In this document: positions 1-8,819 of the stretch, piece by piece | Layout of the letters: the number at the start of each line of letters is the position of its first letter | Numbering within the stretch: position 1 is the stretch's first letter | Assembly (NCBI GenBank): GCA_017446685.1 | Contig: JAFSQI010000128.1 | Coordinates: 1-53,789 of the forward strand | Source: Butyrivibrio sp. | GTDB lineage: Bacteria > Bacillota > Clostridia > Lachnospirales > Lachnospiraceae | DNA length: 53,789 nucleotides | Direction of reading: 5' to 3' | Program-made: the position numbers and the translations under genes | The notes under the pieces: generated by a model | The model's input: the letters and a program-made list of their open reading frames with translations, nothing else | What the model was told of the DNA's origin: nothing | Databases searched by the model: none

Positions 1-112
1 ACTATATTGCTTAGATATAATTTGCAATCTACAAGGCGGAAGATGGAGTCGATGGGCGTCCATCGACGACTGATGACAACGCAGTAGATTCAAATTATAG
101 CAAGCATATAGT
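1..112. repeat. 112-bp nested inverted-repeat element
   Basis: The two ends are imperfect inverted repeats: ACTATAT at 1-7 pairs with ATATAGT at 106-112, TATAATTT (16-23) pairs with AAATTATA (92-99), and AATCTAC (26-32) pairs with GTAGATT (84-90). The centre holds a second hairpin, GTCGATGG and CCATCGAC around a GCGT loop (about 48-67). No reading frame is evident. It lies just downstream of the GH88 stop codon and could be a MITE-like repeat or a 3'-UTR structure. It reaches the window edge, so its true left boundary is unknown. Confidence 0.6.
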
Positions 113-141
113 CGAGTTAATATAAAACAGCTACACTAGAA

Positions 142-1350
142 TCAGAATATGCGAAGCTCCTGCTCCTTAAGCTTCATCAGTGTCTCGATGTAGTAGTAGT
201 CACCGTAAATAATTGCAAATTCATGCTCAGGGTCATGATATGCTGCTGTACACTTTTCAAGGATATTGTCCTTATCGCAGGTGTAATCGCATCTGTTCTC
301 ATGAAGCGCTTTGAGCAGATTGATTGCTGTATCAAGATACTTATCAGCCTTTGTCAAAAGAGCTTCTCTATCCATGTAAAGCTCTTCCTGAGTGGAAGAG
401 ACACCGTTTTCTGCAAGCTCTTTTATCTCCCTGTAAAGGTCTATCATTCCGGAGGCTGTGATTGCTGCGGCAGTGGAATCCTCCCATGTTACATCCGCAG
501 GCTGTCTGTAATCCACTGGAACAAGATAGTTTTCTTTTAATTCAGATGTAATATAGTCCGCAATCTTCATTGCAGTTTGAAGATATTCAGTCTTATGGGT
601 ATAGTGAAAACTCAGTGTAAAGCCATAGATTCCCCAGCTCTGCCCTCTTGTCCATGATGAACCCTCACCATAGCCCTGTCCGCCGTAATCTCTTACATAG
701 TCGCCTGTAGCTGCATCAAAACCAACTATGTGCCTTACTGAACCATCCTCTCTTACAAAGTTCTTAGAAGCAGTAGTTGCATGAGCCATAGCAATTGCCT
801 TAAATCTTGGATCTCCAAGTTCCTCTGATGCCCAATATAAAAGAGGCAAATTCATCATACAATCAATGATTGCCCAGCCAGTTGTATCTCTGTCGTCTCC
901 CCAGTCATTCCATGCTCTAATGAAATTACCGTTTAGATTAAATCTTCCTGCAAGATTTGCCGCTGCAAGAAGCGCTCTGTTTTTAGACTCAGAGTTTTTT
1001 TCAAGCTTGTATCTGATTACAGAAGTTGGAAGCCAGCGAAATCCCGCGTCATGATCCATGCCGTTATAATCCATAAAAACAGCATCCATCTTATCTTCTG
1101 TTCCAATTGCTTCCTGCCTGAACAGCTCGTTTCCTGTTAATTTGAAAAGCTGCCACAGCTCTCCTCCCCAGAAACCATTGGTCCACCAAGATATGTCCTT
1201 TTTGCCTGAGCGGTCATCAAATCTGCCCTTCTCATCAGTGGAATATGGGATTTTTCCAACGTTTCTTTCTACAACCACTTCCATCTTTTCAGCAATTTTG
1301 CCAAGTGCTTCTGAAACCCACTTTTCATCATCTGTTCTTAAAATCCCCAT
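142..1350 (-). CDS. GH88 unsaturated glucuronyl hydrolase
   Basis: A 402-residue protein of the GH88 family, which removes the 4,5-unsaturated uronic acid left at the non-reducing end by polysaccharide lyases, using hydration of the vinyl ether. Asp101 in MDHDAGF and Asp163 in IIDCMMNLPLL have the spacing (62) of the catalytic Asp88/Asp149 pair of Bacillus unsaturated glucuronyl hydrolase. The RGQSWGIYGF block is also family-typical. There is no signal peptide, so it should act in the cytosol. GGGAGG stands 8 nt before ATG. It follows the heparinase-like gene by 110 bp, and a lyase plus unsaturated uronyl hydrolase is a logical pair. The exact sugar cannot be read from sequence. Confidence 0.9.
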   Translation of the reverse strand: MGILRTDDEKWVSEALGKIAEKMEVVVERNVGKIPYSTDEKGRFDDRSGKKDISWWTNGFWGGELWQLFKLTGNELFRQEAIGTEDKMDAVFMDYNGMDHDAGFRWLPTSVIRYKLEKNSESKNRALLAAANLAGRFNLNGNFIRAWNDWGDDRDTTGWAIIDCMMNLPLLYWASEELGDPRFKAIAMAHATTASKNFVREDGSVRHIVGFDAATGDYVRDYGGQGYGEGSSWTRGQSWGIYGFTLSFHYTHKTEYLQTAMKIADYITSELKENYLVPVDYRQPADVTWEDSTAAAITASGMIDLYREIKELAENGVSSTQEELYMDREALLTKADKYLDTAINLLKALHENRCDYTCDKDNILEKCTAAYHDPEHEFAIIYGDYYYIETLMKLKEQELRIF

Positions 1351-1410
1351 TGCTCTTTCCTCCCGCTTTTTATAAGTTTACCGTCTACACATGCCTTTCC
1401 CCACCAAATC

Positions 1411-1438
1411 ACTTCTGATCTTTACATCATTCAAAAGT
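1411..1438. repeat. partial copy of the 5846-5918 palindrome
   Basis: ACTTCTGATCTTTACATCATT (1411-1431) matches 19 of 21 bases of one arm of the palindrome at 5891-5911. The following TCAAAAGT can pair back with ACTTCTGA, making a small hairpin between the heparinase stop and the GH88 start. Either a degenerate repeat copy or a short processing hairpin. Confidence 0.35.
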
Positions 1439-1460
1439 TATTAATACTATAATGCATACG

Positions 1461-3485
1461 TCAAATAAAAGTAGCCTCAAATTCTTTATCAGGTACAACT
1501 AACATTCTGTATACTGAATGTTTCCAGGCGTTTTTTAGCCTTTCATCGTTGATTGGATATTCCTGGATCATTATATCTTTCACGTTTTTCAGCTCAATTT
1601 CCCCAATAGTGCCAACCTTGATTACTACTATTTCATCATTATTTTTTTCTGCTGATGCAGTTGAATCCTTCTTTATTTCTGCAGTTTCTTTTTGCAATTC
1701 TGCATCATCTTTAGTTTTCTTCACTTCTGGTTTTTCATAAGTCATAATGCTCATGACATAAGGAAAGTCTCCGACGTATCTGTCTTTAACCGTAATGTAT
1801 TTTCCTTTTTCCAGTGAAACAGTGCGCAGGTAGCTGCAAATATGCTCACTATCGTATGTTGCAGCAATATCCATCTGAAGTGACGACACTCCTGTCTCAG
1901 TGTTATTACATAATATGCAGTTTACATTTTGTGCAGCATATTTTTCGCCGTCTTTTTGCATTACAATTTCTGAATTATAGTAATCTGCAGCAGAATTTTT
2001 TCCTAAATCAGAATTAATTTCATCTGCAAAAAAAGTAGGCAGATTGTGGAACTGCGACTGCATGGTCCATAGCTCGTAGCGCTTATCTGAAAATGTTTTC
2101 TGAGTATACGTACCGACTCCGAGGTCTATCACGAATGGCTTTCCATCCTTGTAAATGGTAAAAGAGCCCACATCATTGTGATTGTGACTGTCTGCATTGT
2201 TTCCCGCCTTGGCAGCCAGAGTGTAATGTCTGTCCCTTGCAACCATAAGCCCCATGCTCTCGAAAAATGTGTCCCTTGGCGGCTCTTTGGAAACCGGGAA
2301 CTGCATCATTTCCTCATAGGCAAATGCCTGCATGCAATGGTAAAAGAGATTAATTTCATCTGAAAGCATCTGCTGATTTTTTGTTTCACTTCTAAAATCC
2401 TCAGCAGCAAAGCCTGCAAGAACATCATCATCACAGTTTTTGCCAAATAAGAATTCTCTGGAGCTTCGCCGTCCGGGAAGTGCACTGCAATCGGCAAAAT
2501 TTACATAGTAGCCTTCGCCCACGTACATCTTCACAATGAAGCTTGCAATATTCCGTATTATTTTTTCTTTATACACATCATGAAATATATTTGTTTTAAC
2601 CGCGTCAGCGCAATTAATGCCAATAGCTGAATTCCTTGACAAAACAGCCCCATCAATCAGCTCAAGGCAGCCAAAGAGACATAACCCCGCGTGGCTGTAG
2701 TATGCCGCACCCTCATTGCACCCACCGTCTTCTCCATATTCATCAAGGAAATAATCACAGGAAGCTGCAGCTTTCTCAATAAATTCTCTTCTTATCTCTT
2801 CGGCAAAAAAATCTTCTTCCCTGGAAAGTGCGCAAATAAGAACATTTTGCGTAATCCAAGGCGTCCAGTTACACATGGACTCTTTTCCATTACCCATCCA
2901 CCAGAAATGCTGATTAAGATACGGAATAAAGATTCTTTTATTAAGGCTGTCATTAACATACTTGCTGATAAAAGGATTTATTTTGTCAAAAACAGGTCTG
3001 AGTAAATATTCAGTAAATGCAACCTCTGCACCGCTTTCTGCCTGAAAAAGATCTATAATTGGTCTTGTAGGATCAGGAAGATTTTCCTGTCTTGCGTCTC
3101 TTTCATAGCTGTTATGAGGCGGAAGGCACCAGGAGGTCTCCTCCAGAATAAGGTACAATCCGTCAAGAATGTCTTCGATAAATCTGCCTTTATTTTCAAC
3201 ACATTCAGCCATTACAAGCTTATTAAGTTTTCTTCTTCTTGGAAAATATTTGTCTTCAAATCGTACACGATTACCTGATTTGGAAAATTCGAAAAAGTCA
3301 GAAATTAAAAGCTGTGTCCAAGGCTCATTTTGTGCCTCTTCTCCAGCCCTTATCAGATTGTTTTTATATTCCTCTGGGATACTATCCCAGGCATTTCTAT
3401 CTGAGATGTCGGGATATCTGTTGTATATCCCGCATCCACTTGTTTTAGCCAGAAAATCTTTTACTATAGTTCTATGCTCTCTCAT
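1461..3485 (-). CDS. heparinase II/III-family polysaccharide lyase, cytosolic
   Basis: A 674-residue protein with an alpha/alpha-toroid N-terminal half and a C-terminal beta-sandwich of the heparinase II/III type. The signature SHNHNDVGSFTIYKDGKP, about two-thirds along, is the conserved His/Asn block; EDGGCNEGAAYYSHAG is the matching toroid motif. Such lyases cleave uronic-acid polysaccharides by beta-elimination. The start ATG at 3485 is preferred over an upstream in-frame codon because GGAG precedes it by about 8 nt and it sits 1 bp after the stop of the preceding gene. No signal peptide. An acidic, lysine-rich stretch near residues 600-620 is probably a loop. The substrate (heparin-like, alginate, glucuronan or other) is not determinable. 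Confidence 0.85.
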   Translation of the reverse strand: MREHRTIVKDFLAKTSGCGIYNRYPDISDRNAWDSIPEEYKNNLIRAGEEAQNEPWTQLLISDFFEFSKSGNRVRFEDKYFPRRRKLNKLVMAECVENKGRFIEDILDGLYLILEETSWCLPPHNSYERDARQENLPDPTRPIIDLFQAESGAEVAFTEYLLRPVFDKINPFISKYVNDSLNKRIFIPYLNQHFWWMGNGKESMCNWTPWITQNVLICALSREEDFFAEEIRREFIEKAAASCDYFLDEYGEDGGCNEGAAYYSHAGLCLFGCLELIDGAVLSRNSAIGINCADAVKTNIFHDVYKEKIIRNIASFIVKMYVGEGYYVNFADCSALPGRRSSREFLFGKNCDDDVLAGFAAEDFRSETKNQQMLSDEINLFYHCMQAFAYEEMMQFPVSKEPPRDTFFESMGLMVARDRHYTLAAKAGNNADSHNHNDVGSFTIYKDGKPFVIDLGVGTYTQKTFSDKRYELWTMQSQFHNLPTFFADEINSDLGKNSAADYYNSEIVMQKDGEKYAAQNVNCILCNNTETGVSSLQMDIAATYDSEHICSYLRTVSLEKGKYITVKDRYVGDFPYVMSIMTYEKPEVKKTKDDAELQKETAEIKKDSTASAEKNNDEIVVIKVGTIGEIELKNVKDIMIQEYPINDERLKNAWKHSVYRMLVVPDKEFEATFI

Positions 3486-3486
3486 G

Positions 3487-4275
3487 TCATGACTCCGTTC
3501 CGTATACTTCAATTTGCGTAAGTGCAGGGAATGGACTTGGATCATCTGATTTTATAAGATTTCCAAGTTTAAGCCATGTGATTTTTTTCTTTGTAATATT
3601 AAAAACATGAGGTTCTGCAATTTTCTTTTCCATAGATACTACTTCTCTTGTACCATCGGAAAAAGTGAAAGTTGCACTTGTCCAGTAATTATCATGAGGA
3701 AAATCCGCTCTGGTATAAATAACTATCTTATCAAAGTCCACTTCTCTACCAAAATCCAACGTAAATTCCGCGTCATCCTGCCTGTTGATTCCCCATGATT
3801 CATAAGGCCATTCACCATGAGAAAGTGTCGCTATACAGCCATCGATAGCATTTCTTGCAGCAAAAACAGCCTCTCCTCTCGTCTCAACATTAGCACTCGC
3901 ATGAGGAAATACTCCCGAAACTTCGTGCTGATCAAATGGGTTGAGCGCCAAATTCTTGTAGCTTTTTATCTCATGTTCGTAAGCTTTTCTAATAGTTACA
4001 ACATGCCTGTTTCCAAAAAAAGCAAGAGGATTGTAGCTCGTCTTTTTCTCATAAAAAGGAACTGGAAACTCAAGCTTTTCCTGCTTTACAAGAACAAATG
4101 CCGGATCAATCGCAGCATCTACCTTAACAATATAAAAATTTCCGGATTCCAAACCGGAGAATTCAATAATATCCCCTTTTCTATACTCTCCGTCCCATGC
4201 AAGAACAACATTTTCTTTTCCCTCGCTTTGGGCCTTCGGAACCCTGTCCCAATCATTAAATACCTGTATTTTCAT
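3487..4275 (-). CDS. F5/8 type C-like protein next to heparinase-type lyase
   Basis: A 262-residue protein with no signal peptide. The N-terminal third is beta-rich and unrecognised. The C-terminal part, from about NLALNPFDQ to the end, has the look of a galactose-binding-like (F5/8 type C or discoidin) domain, with phrases such as NAIDG, WGINRQDDAEFTLDFG and KIVIYTRADFPHDNYW. That fold usually binds sugars. I choose ATG 4275, preceded by GGGG at about -11; an in-frame TTG lies further upstream. The stop is 1 bp from the lyase start, so the two are surely co-translated. Role inferred: substrate binding or an auxiliary factor for the lyase. No catalytic motif seen. Confidence 0.7.
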   Translation of the reverse strand: MKIQVFNDWDRVPKAQSEGKENVVLAWDGEYRKGDIIEFSGLESGNFYIVKVDAAIDPAFVLVKQEKLEFPVPFYEKKTSYNPLAFFGNRHVVTIRKAYEHEIKSYKNLALNPFDQHEVSGVFPHASANVETRGEAVFAARNAIDGCIATLSHGEWPYESWGINRQDDAEFTLDFGREVDFDKIVIYTRADFPHDNYWTSATFTFSDGTREVVSMEKKIAEPHVFNITKKKITWLKLGNLIKSDDPSPFPALTQIEVYGTES

Positions 4276-4323
4276 ATCAATCCCCAATAAATCAAAAGTT
4301 TCCCCCAACTGAATAGTAAACAA

Positions 4324-5373
4324 TCATCTCGTAGATAAAAATACATTCTCACGAAGTGCATTTTCGTCATCCGGATATGCTGCAAGATATGTACTCATCA
4401 GTGACTGCGCCATCGCAAAATCACCCATATACTCATACGCAGTTATCTCATTTAATAAAAGCTCCTGATTAAGCTCTTTATCATCAAGTGAAAGCCCGGA
4501 TTCAAATGAAGCTATCGCACCTTCGTAGTCACCCTGCCTTATCTGGCACATACCAAGCTGATTGTAAACCTTCGCACTTGTAGGTGTATCGCTAAGGTAA
4601 GTTTTGTACACACTTATGGCATAGTTGTAATCGCCCTGTTTTTCACCTGTCTGTCCAAGCAAAAGAATAACCGGCTCTTTATCCTGATCGCGCTCACTTC
4701 TGGCAGCCTCAAGATAACTCTGCGCATCAGCATTATTTCCAAGGTAAAAAGACATTTGCCCTTTCTCATAATTGGTCATATAATCTGAGCCACTATCCAT
4801 CGCAGTCTGCAATATTCCCTGAGCTTCTTCAGCATAGCCATGCTCCGAAAGTGCCTTATAAATATAGATGATCATAGAATAATCTCTGGCATTAAGTGAT
4901 ATAGCTTTGGAAAAATCAGCATAGGCAAGGTCATGCCCTCCTGATGCAAGCTCTACAACACCTCTTAAATAATAGGCGTTACTATCATTAGAACGAAGTC
5001 CCAAAATTGCATCGTACACTTCTTTTGACTTACTATATTCACCCAGCTTGTAATATGCCTCTGCCAGATAATAATTGGTGTCAAAATCCATGTCATCAAC
5101 TATTCCTTCATCAGCAGCGAGCGAAGCAAGGAGTTCATCTACCGCTGTCACATAGTCACCTATATTCAGGTATGCTATACCTCTTCCTCTGTGAATAAGG
5201 CACGGATCTTCCCCATTTTCTTCAGCCGCAGTAAAGCTCTCAAGCGCACTTGTATAGTCATGGCTCTCAATATATGTAAAACCCGAATCAATATTATGTC
5301 TTCCGGCAAGACTCCCACAACCACCAAGCAACAACACCGCCGCCAACAATGTACTTACTACTCTTAACTTCAT
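4324..5373 (-). CDS. TPR-repeat lipoprotein
   Basis: A 349-residue lipoprotein. The N-terminus is a short signal peptide ending in the lipobox LLGGC (Cys19). The remainder is a run of about eight tetratricopeptide repeats, for example YTSALESFTAAEENGEDP, GDYVTAVDELLASLAAD and GDYEGAIASFESGLSLDD. It is expected on the outer face of the membrane as a protein-protein scaffold. It precedes the F5/8C-like gene by 48 bp on the same strand and may be first in the lyase operon, but TPR proteins are not diagnostic of carbohydrate use. AGGATTAGAGT precedes the ATG. Confidence 0.85.
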   Translation of the reverse strand: MKLRVVSTLLAAVLLLGGCGSLAGRHNIDSGFTYIESHDYTSALESFTAAEENGEDPCLIHRGRGIAYLNIGDYVTAVDELLASLAADEGIVDDMDFDTNYYLAEAYYKLGEYSKSKEVYDAILGLRSNDSNAYYLRGVVELASGGHDLAYADFSKAISLNARDYSMIIYIYKALSEHGYAEEAQGILQTAMDSGSDYMTNYEKGQMSFYLGNNADAQSYLEAARSERDQDKEPVILLLGQTGEKQGDYNYAISVYKTYLSDTPTSAKVYNQLGMCQIRQGDYEGAIASFESGLSLDDKELNQELLLNEITAYEYMGDFAMAQSLMSTYLAAYPDDENALRENVFLSTR

Positions 5374-5451
5374 ACTCTAATCCTAAAAATGTTTTATTCC
5401 GATTCCTACTTAATTCACTTTCTCCTGGTGCAAGTGAACAGTATCTATACC

Positions 5452-5826
5452 TCATCCAACGTAAGCAATTACTTCTACTTCACAAAGGACATTCTTTGGA
5501 AGCTGTTTTACTGCTACGCAGCTTCTTGCTGGCTTTCCAACGAAATATTTTTCATATACTGCGTTAAATGCAGCAAAGTCACTCATTTCTGCAAGAAAGC
5601 AGGTTGTCTTTACTACGTGCTCATAATCTGTTCCTGCAGCACTTAAAATCTCTCCAATATTTTTGCAAACTCTGTCTGCCTGTTCTTCGATAGTAACAGT
5701 ATCAACATCCCCTTTTTCCGGATTGATCGGAATCTGTCCTGATGCAAAAATAAAATCTCCTGCCTTAATAGCCTGTGAATATGGTCCTATTGCTGCAGGT
5801 GCCTTCTTAGTTGAAATATACTCCAT
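5452..5826 (-). CDS. ridA: RidA family 2-iminobutanoate deaminase
   Basis: A 124-residue member of the RidA/YjgF family, which hydrolyses reactive enamine/imine products of PLP enzymes such as threonine dehydratase. Family hallmarks are GPYSQAIKAG near the start, FASGQIPINP, and the C-terminal catalytic-site arginine in PARSCVAVKQLP, followed by VEVIAY. An AAGGAGG box lies 8 nt before ATG 5826 but only 2 nt before another ATG at 5832, so the shorter start is preferred. It stands alone between the lyase cluster and an unknown small gene. Confidence 0.93.
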   Translation of the reverse strand: MEYISTKKAPAAIGPYSQAIKAGDFIFASGQIPINPEKGDVDTVTIEEQADRVCKNIGEILSAAGTDYEHVVKTTCFLAEMSDFAAFNAVYEKYFVGKPARSCVAVKQLPKNVLCEVEVIAYVG

Positions 5827-5845
5827 TTTCATGTCCTCCTTATGT

Positions 5846-5918
5846 TTATAGCAATGATGTAAGTTTCAAAAGTCAAAAACTAAAATGATTACTTTTGACC
5901 TTTACATCATTGCTATAA
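5846..5918. repeat. 73-bp long palindrome between ridA and an unknown gene
   Basis: Perfect 17-bp arms (TTATAGCAATGATGTAA at 5846-5862 and its complement at 5902-5918) enclose a second perfect 8-bp pair (TCAAAAGT at 5866-5873 and ACTTTTGA at 5891-5898), with a 17-nt loop. It lies between the 81-residue gene and ridA. A transcript from either strand would fold into a stable long hairpin. No U-tract follows on either strand, so it does not look like a simple terminator. Confidence 0.75.
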
Positions 5919-5919
5919 T

Positions 5920-6165
5920 TCAATCACTTTCCTGCGCTCCAAATACTGCTGTAACATAGAATCCGCGGGCATTTTCTTCAACCTTCGTTACTACGCCCTC
6001 CCGCTCCAGCATACGCTCTCTAAACGGAAAATTACCCGACATTGCAAGTGACGGGTCAATCGTATAATAATAATTGCTTGGAAGTACACCTTCCGTTACG
6101 GTAACCTTGTCGCCCTCATGAAGTAATCCCGGACGTTCCATCTTAAAAGTCATCTCTCTTGCCAT
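5920..6165 (-). CDS. small conserved-looking protein of unknown function
   Basis: An 81-residue soluble protein that I do not recognise. It is beta-rich, with segments GDKVTVTEGVLPSNYYY, FRERMLEREGVVTKVEENAR and FYVTAVFG that could form a small SH3-like barrel. There is no signal peptide, membrane segment or metal-binding cysteine. The start follows an AAGGTTGGT stretch. It ends next to a long palindrome and 93 bp before ridA. Compact composition and a ribosome-binding site support a real gene. Confidence 0.7.
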   Translation of the reverse strand: MAREMTFKMERPGLLHEGDKVTVTEGVLPSNYYYTIDPSLAMSGNFPFRERMLEREGVVTKVEENARGFYVTAVFGAQESD

Positions 6166-6245
6166 CTTAGTACCAACCTTATCATATTATAATTATATAA
6201 AAATATACATAGTAATTACTCTTAAAAACCTATAACTTTTTGAAC

Positions 6246-6277
6246 GTTACAATTCAGTTGTCAGCCTGATTATATGA
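6246..6277 (+). repeat. dispersed repeat, copy A (first half of module)
   Basis: GTTACAATTCAGTTGTCAGC, followed by CTGATTATATGA, is nearly identical to stretches at 53454-53485 and 53591-53622. It lies in the gap after the SGNH gene stop (6304) and before the 81-residue gene. It is followed by a small near-palindrome, AATAGTAACTATT (6285-6297). Confidence 0.7.
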
Positions 6278-6303
6278 AAACCCAATAGTAACTATTGAAC
6301 ACA

Positions 6304-7317
6304 TTACTGCTTTACAATTGCATGTCCGAGCAAATAATCATACCATCTCTGATATGAGGAAGCCTTAAGATGGACATCATCAAATGTAAGTTCTGCCAAA
6401 AGGTTTCCGTTCTCGTCATCAACTGACTCATTCATATCAAGATAAAAAATATCCTGACCATTGGCAAGCTGTGCAATTGCTTCATTCCTAATATCTATAT
6501 TTTCATTGTTAAAATATTTATCAGTACTGCTCTTAGCCTCTGTTACATGCATGATACCCTGGATATAAATAATTGCATCAGGCTGAAGTTCTCTGATCTT
6601 TGCAATAACATCAGCATAAGCATTTGCAAAATATTCCGGAGTACCGGTACCTATCTCATTAAGCCCCAGCATGATGTAAATCTTAGCAAACTGATTTTCT
6701 GAAAGAGCCTGTTCTACAGTAATCTTGTCGTTATTTTCTGTCTTTACAAACGGAGTATTAAGTACCTTAAAAATAGTAAGTGAAACCTTAGCATAAAAAG
6801 TTGCTCTCTCGTCAAGTTCCTTACAGTATTCAGACAAGCCTACAGTTCTCGAATCTCCAATAAATAACGCATCATTAAAATATTCCGGATCAACTGCTGT
6901 CAGTTCATATACTTTTTCAGAATCATTGCCAGAAACAGTATCTTCAAAAGAATCATTTCCAGAAACACTGTTTCCGGAAACATCAAGTGAGCCATTGGCA
7001 CTGACAGTTATTACACTCTCAGCATCATCATTCTTTTCACCTGAAGAGAATTCATCATTATCTAAACTGCCCATTTCAGAAATTTCATTTCTGCCATCAG
7101 CAAACAACTCCTCACCACCAACAGTTGGCTCACTCCAAGGATAGACTCCGTCGGAAAGTCCCTTAAATACCAGTGCAATATGCGGAGTTGAAGCAAAATC
7201 AAGTGTTTCACTATATTCAGAATAAGCGCTGCTTTGACACGCATATGAAATTATTGATAAAATCACTGAAATTGCCGCAACACCCACAAGAAGCGGACAA
7301 TTCTTAAAAATCTTCAT
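6304..7317 (-). CDS. membrane-anchored SGNH/GDSL hydrolase or O-acetyl transferase partner
   Basis: A 337-residue protein. Residues 9-26 form a membrane anchor or uncleaved signal. Residues 75-135 are a low-complexity acidic linker with repeated VSGN-D units. The catalytic SGNH domain follows: block I FIGDSRTVG with Ser156, block III LGLNEIG with Asn220, and the DxxH pair Asp313/His316. Such proteins act outside the membrane on O-acyl groups. It follows an MBOAT gene by 51 bp, and MBOAT plus SGNH is the usual pair for acetylating exported polysaccharide or cell wall. Target polymer unknown. This looks like the last gene of the valS operon. Confidence 0.85.
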   Translation of the reverse strand: MKIFKNCPLLVGVAAISVILSIISYACQSSAYSEYSETLDFASTPHIALVFKGLSDGVYPWSEPTVGGEELFADGRNEISEMGSLDNDEFSSGEKNDDAESVITVSANGSLDVSGNSVSGNDSFEDTVSGNDSEKVYELTAVDPEYFNDALFIGDSRTVGLSEYCKELDERATFYAKVSLTIFKVLNTPFVKTENNDKITVEQALSENQFAKIYIMLGLNEIGTGTPEYFANAYADVIAKIRELQPDAIIYIQGIMHVTEAKSSTDKYFNNENIDIRNEAIAQLANGQDIFYLDMNESVDDENGNLLAELTFDDVHLKASSYQRWYDYLLGHAIVKQ

Positions 7318-7364
7318 CTACTCTCCTCATAAAAATTTAACGATTCGCATTATTCTCCACTATA

Positions 7365-8813
7365 TCAGAAGCGGAAATACATAAACGGATTTCCTGCTGC
7401 ATTGGACAAGCTATAAATGCAAGCCCAGAACAAGATAAGCAAAAGCACTGTAAACACCGGCTTTTTCTTGTATTTTTCAAAAAGCTCAAAAATCTGAGGC
7501 ACAAGCAATAACAAACCACTCAAAAGAACCGGCCAGTACATTCCAAGATTTTTGGCAAAGTCACCTTCATTTACAGCTATGCCTGCTCCAAAAAACGGGA
7601 ATAGTCTCATAAAATAATCGGCCAGCATAGTGCTGTCTGAAATAGCAAAGATAACCCATGTAAGCGGAATAAGAACCAGTACATTTATTCTTCCGATAAC
7701 AGCAGATGTCATCTCCGGTAATTTTTTCAGCAAATATTTTTCACAGAATATAATGATGAAAATTGAAACTCCCCATAAAATGAAGTTTAATGTAACTCCA
7801 TGCCAGAAGCCTGTGATAAGCCATACAACAAGAAGATTTAAAACTGTTCTCTTATCACCTTTTCTGCTTCCGCCCATTGGAATATAGATATAATCTCTAA
7901 ACCATGAACCAAGTGTCGCGTGCCATCTTCTGTAGAATTCACCAACATTTTTTGATTTATATGGCTGATCAAAATTGACAATAAAAGGAAATCCTATCAT
8001 CATGCCGACTCCTGCAGCCATCAGTGAATATCCCCAGAAATCAAAATACAGTTCAAGTGAATACGCCACAGCACCAAGCCATGCAAGAGGTGTAGAAACA
8101 CTCTCATAGCCAATTGTCCCTATATCTTTCCAAAGCATAGCCAAATGATCCGCCAAAAGAACTTTCATTCCAAGTCCAACAACGAAATATCTAAGTCCAT
8201 CTTCTATAGCCTCTAAAATGCCTGCGAAGTTGTTTTTCTTATCAGCAAAATTATCAACTTCTTTTTCTTCCAGCATTTCATCCGCATTTTCGTCATCAAG
8301 ATCAATTACTTCAAGTTCAGAATCGTTTTTCTTAAAAAACACATTCTTTTCAAAGTCCGAATATCTCATTATAGGGCCTGAAACCACCTGTGGGAACATA
8401 CAAAAATAAGCCGCAACATCAATAAATTTCGGCTCTTTAGAAATATCCGCCCTATAGTTGTCAACCTGGAACGAAATCATTTTGAAAGTGAAAAAACTAA
8501 TTCCTACAGGCAAAAAGCTATTATCCACAAATTGCCCAAGGAGTTTGAATTCAATAAGCATGAGCGCATCAAGAACAATGATAAAGCCAAAAAGTAACTT
8601 ATTGTTACTTCCTCTTAGCGCCTTAGCAAAAAGGAAATTGATTATGATTGCTCCCAGTAAAACCGGAAACATCTTAAGATCGCCCACAGCATAGAAAAGA
8701 AGACTCCCTACAAAAAGAGTCACTTTTCTATATCTGGTGGGTGTCAAAAAAAATGCTATTAAAAATACAGGCAAAAACCTGAATATAAATGTCAGATCAG
8801 AAAAATTTATCAT
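7365..8813 (-). CDS. MBOAT-family O-acyltransferase (AlgI-like)
   Basis: A 482-residue multi-pass membrane protein of the membrane-bound O-acyltransferase family. The invariant histidine is His338 in TGFWHGV; the second conserved block RRWHATLGSW carries His298; PMGGSRKG is also typical. These proteins move acyl groups across the membrane onto polysaccharides or teichoic acids. An acidic insert of about 35 residues (160-195, rich in Asp, Glu and Lys) interrupts the AlgI-like layout and probably sits in a loop. It starts 6 bp after the upstream TPR gene, with only a weak SD (AGGAAAC), so translational coupling is likely. Confidence 0.92.
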   Translation of the reverse strand: MINFSDLTFIFRFLPVFLIAFFLTPTRYRKVTLFVGSLLFYAVGDLKMFPVLLGAIIINFLFAKALRGSNNKLLFGFIIVLDALMLIEFKLLGQFVDNSFLPVGISFFTFKMISFQVDNYRADISKEPKFIDVAAYFCMFPQVVSGPIMRYSDFEKNVFFKKNDSELEVIDLDDENADEMLEEKEVDNFADKKNNFAGILEAIEDGLRYFVVGLGMKVLLADHLAMLWKDIGTIGYESVSTPLAWLGAVAYSLELYFDFWGYSLMAAGVGMMIGFPFIVNFDQPYKSKNVGEFYRRWHATLGSWFRDYIYIPMGGSRKGDKRTVLNLLVVWLITGFWHGVTLNFILWGVSIFIIIFCEKYLLKKLPEMTSAVIGRINVLVLIPLTWVIFAISDSTMLADYFMRLFPFFGAGIAVNEGDFAKNLGMYWPVLLSGLLLLVPQIFELFEKYKKKPVFTVLLLILFWACIYSLSNAAGNPFMYFRF

Positions 8814-8819
8814 TATTTT

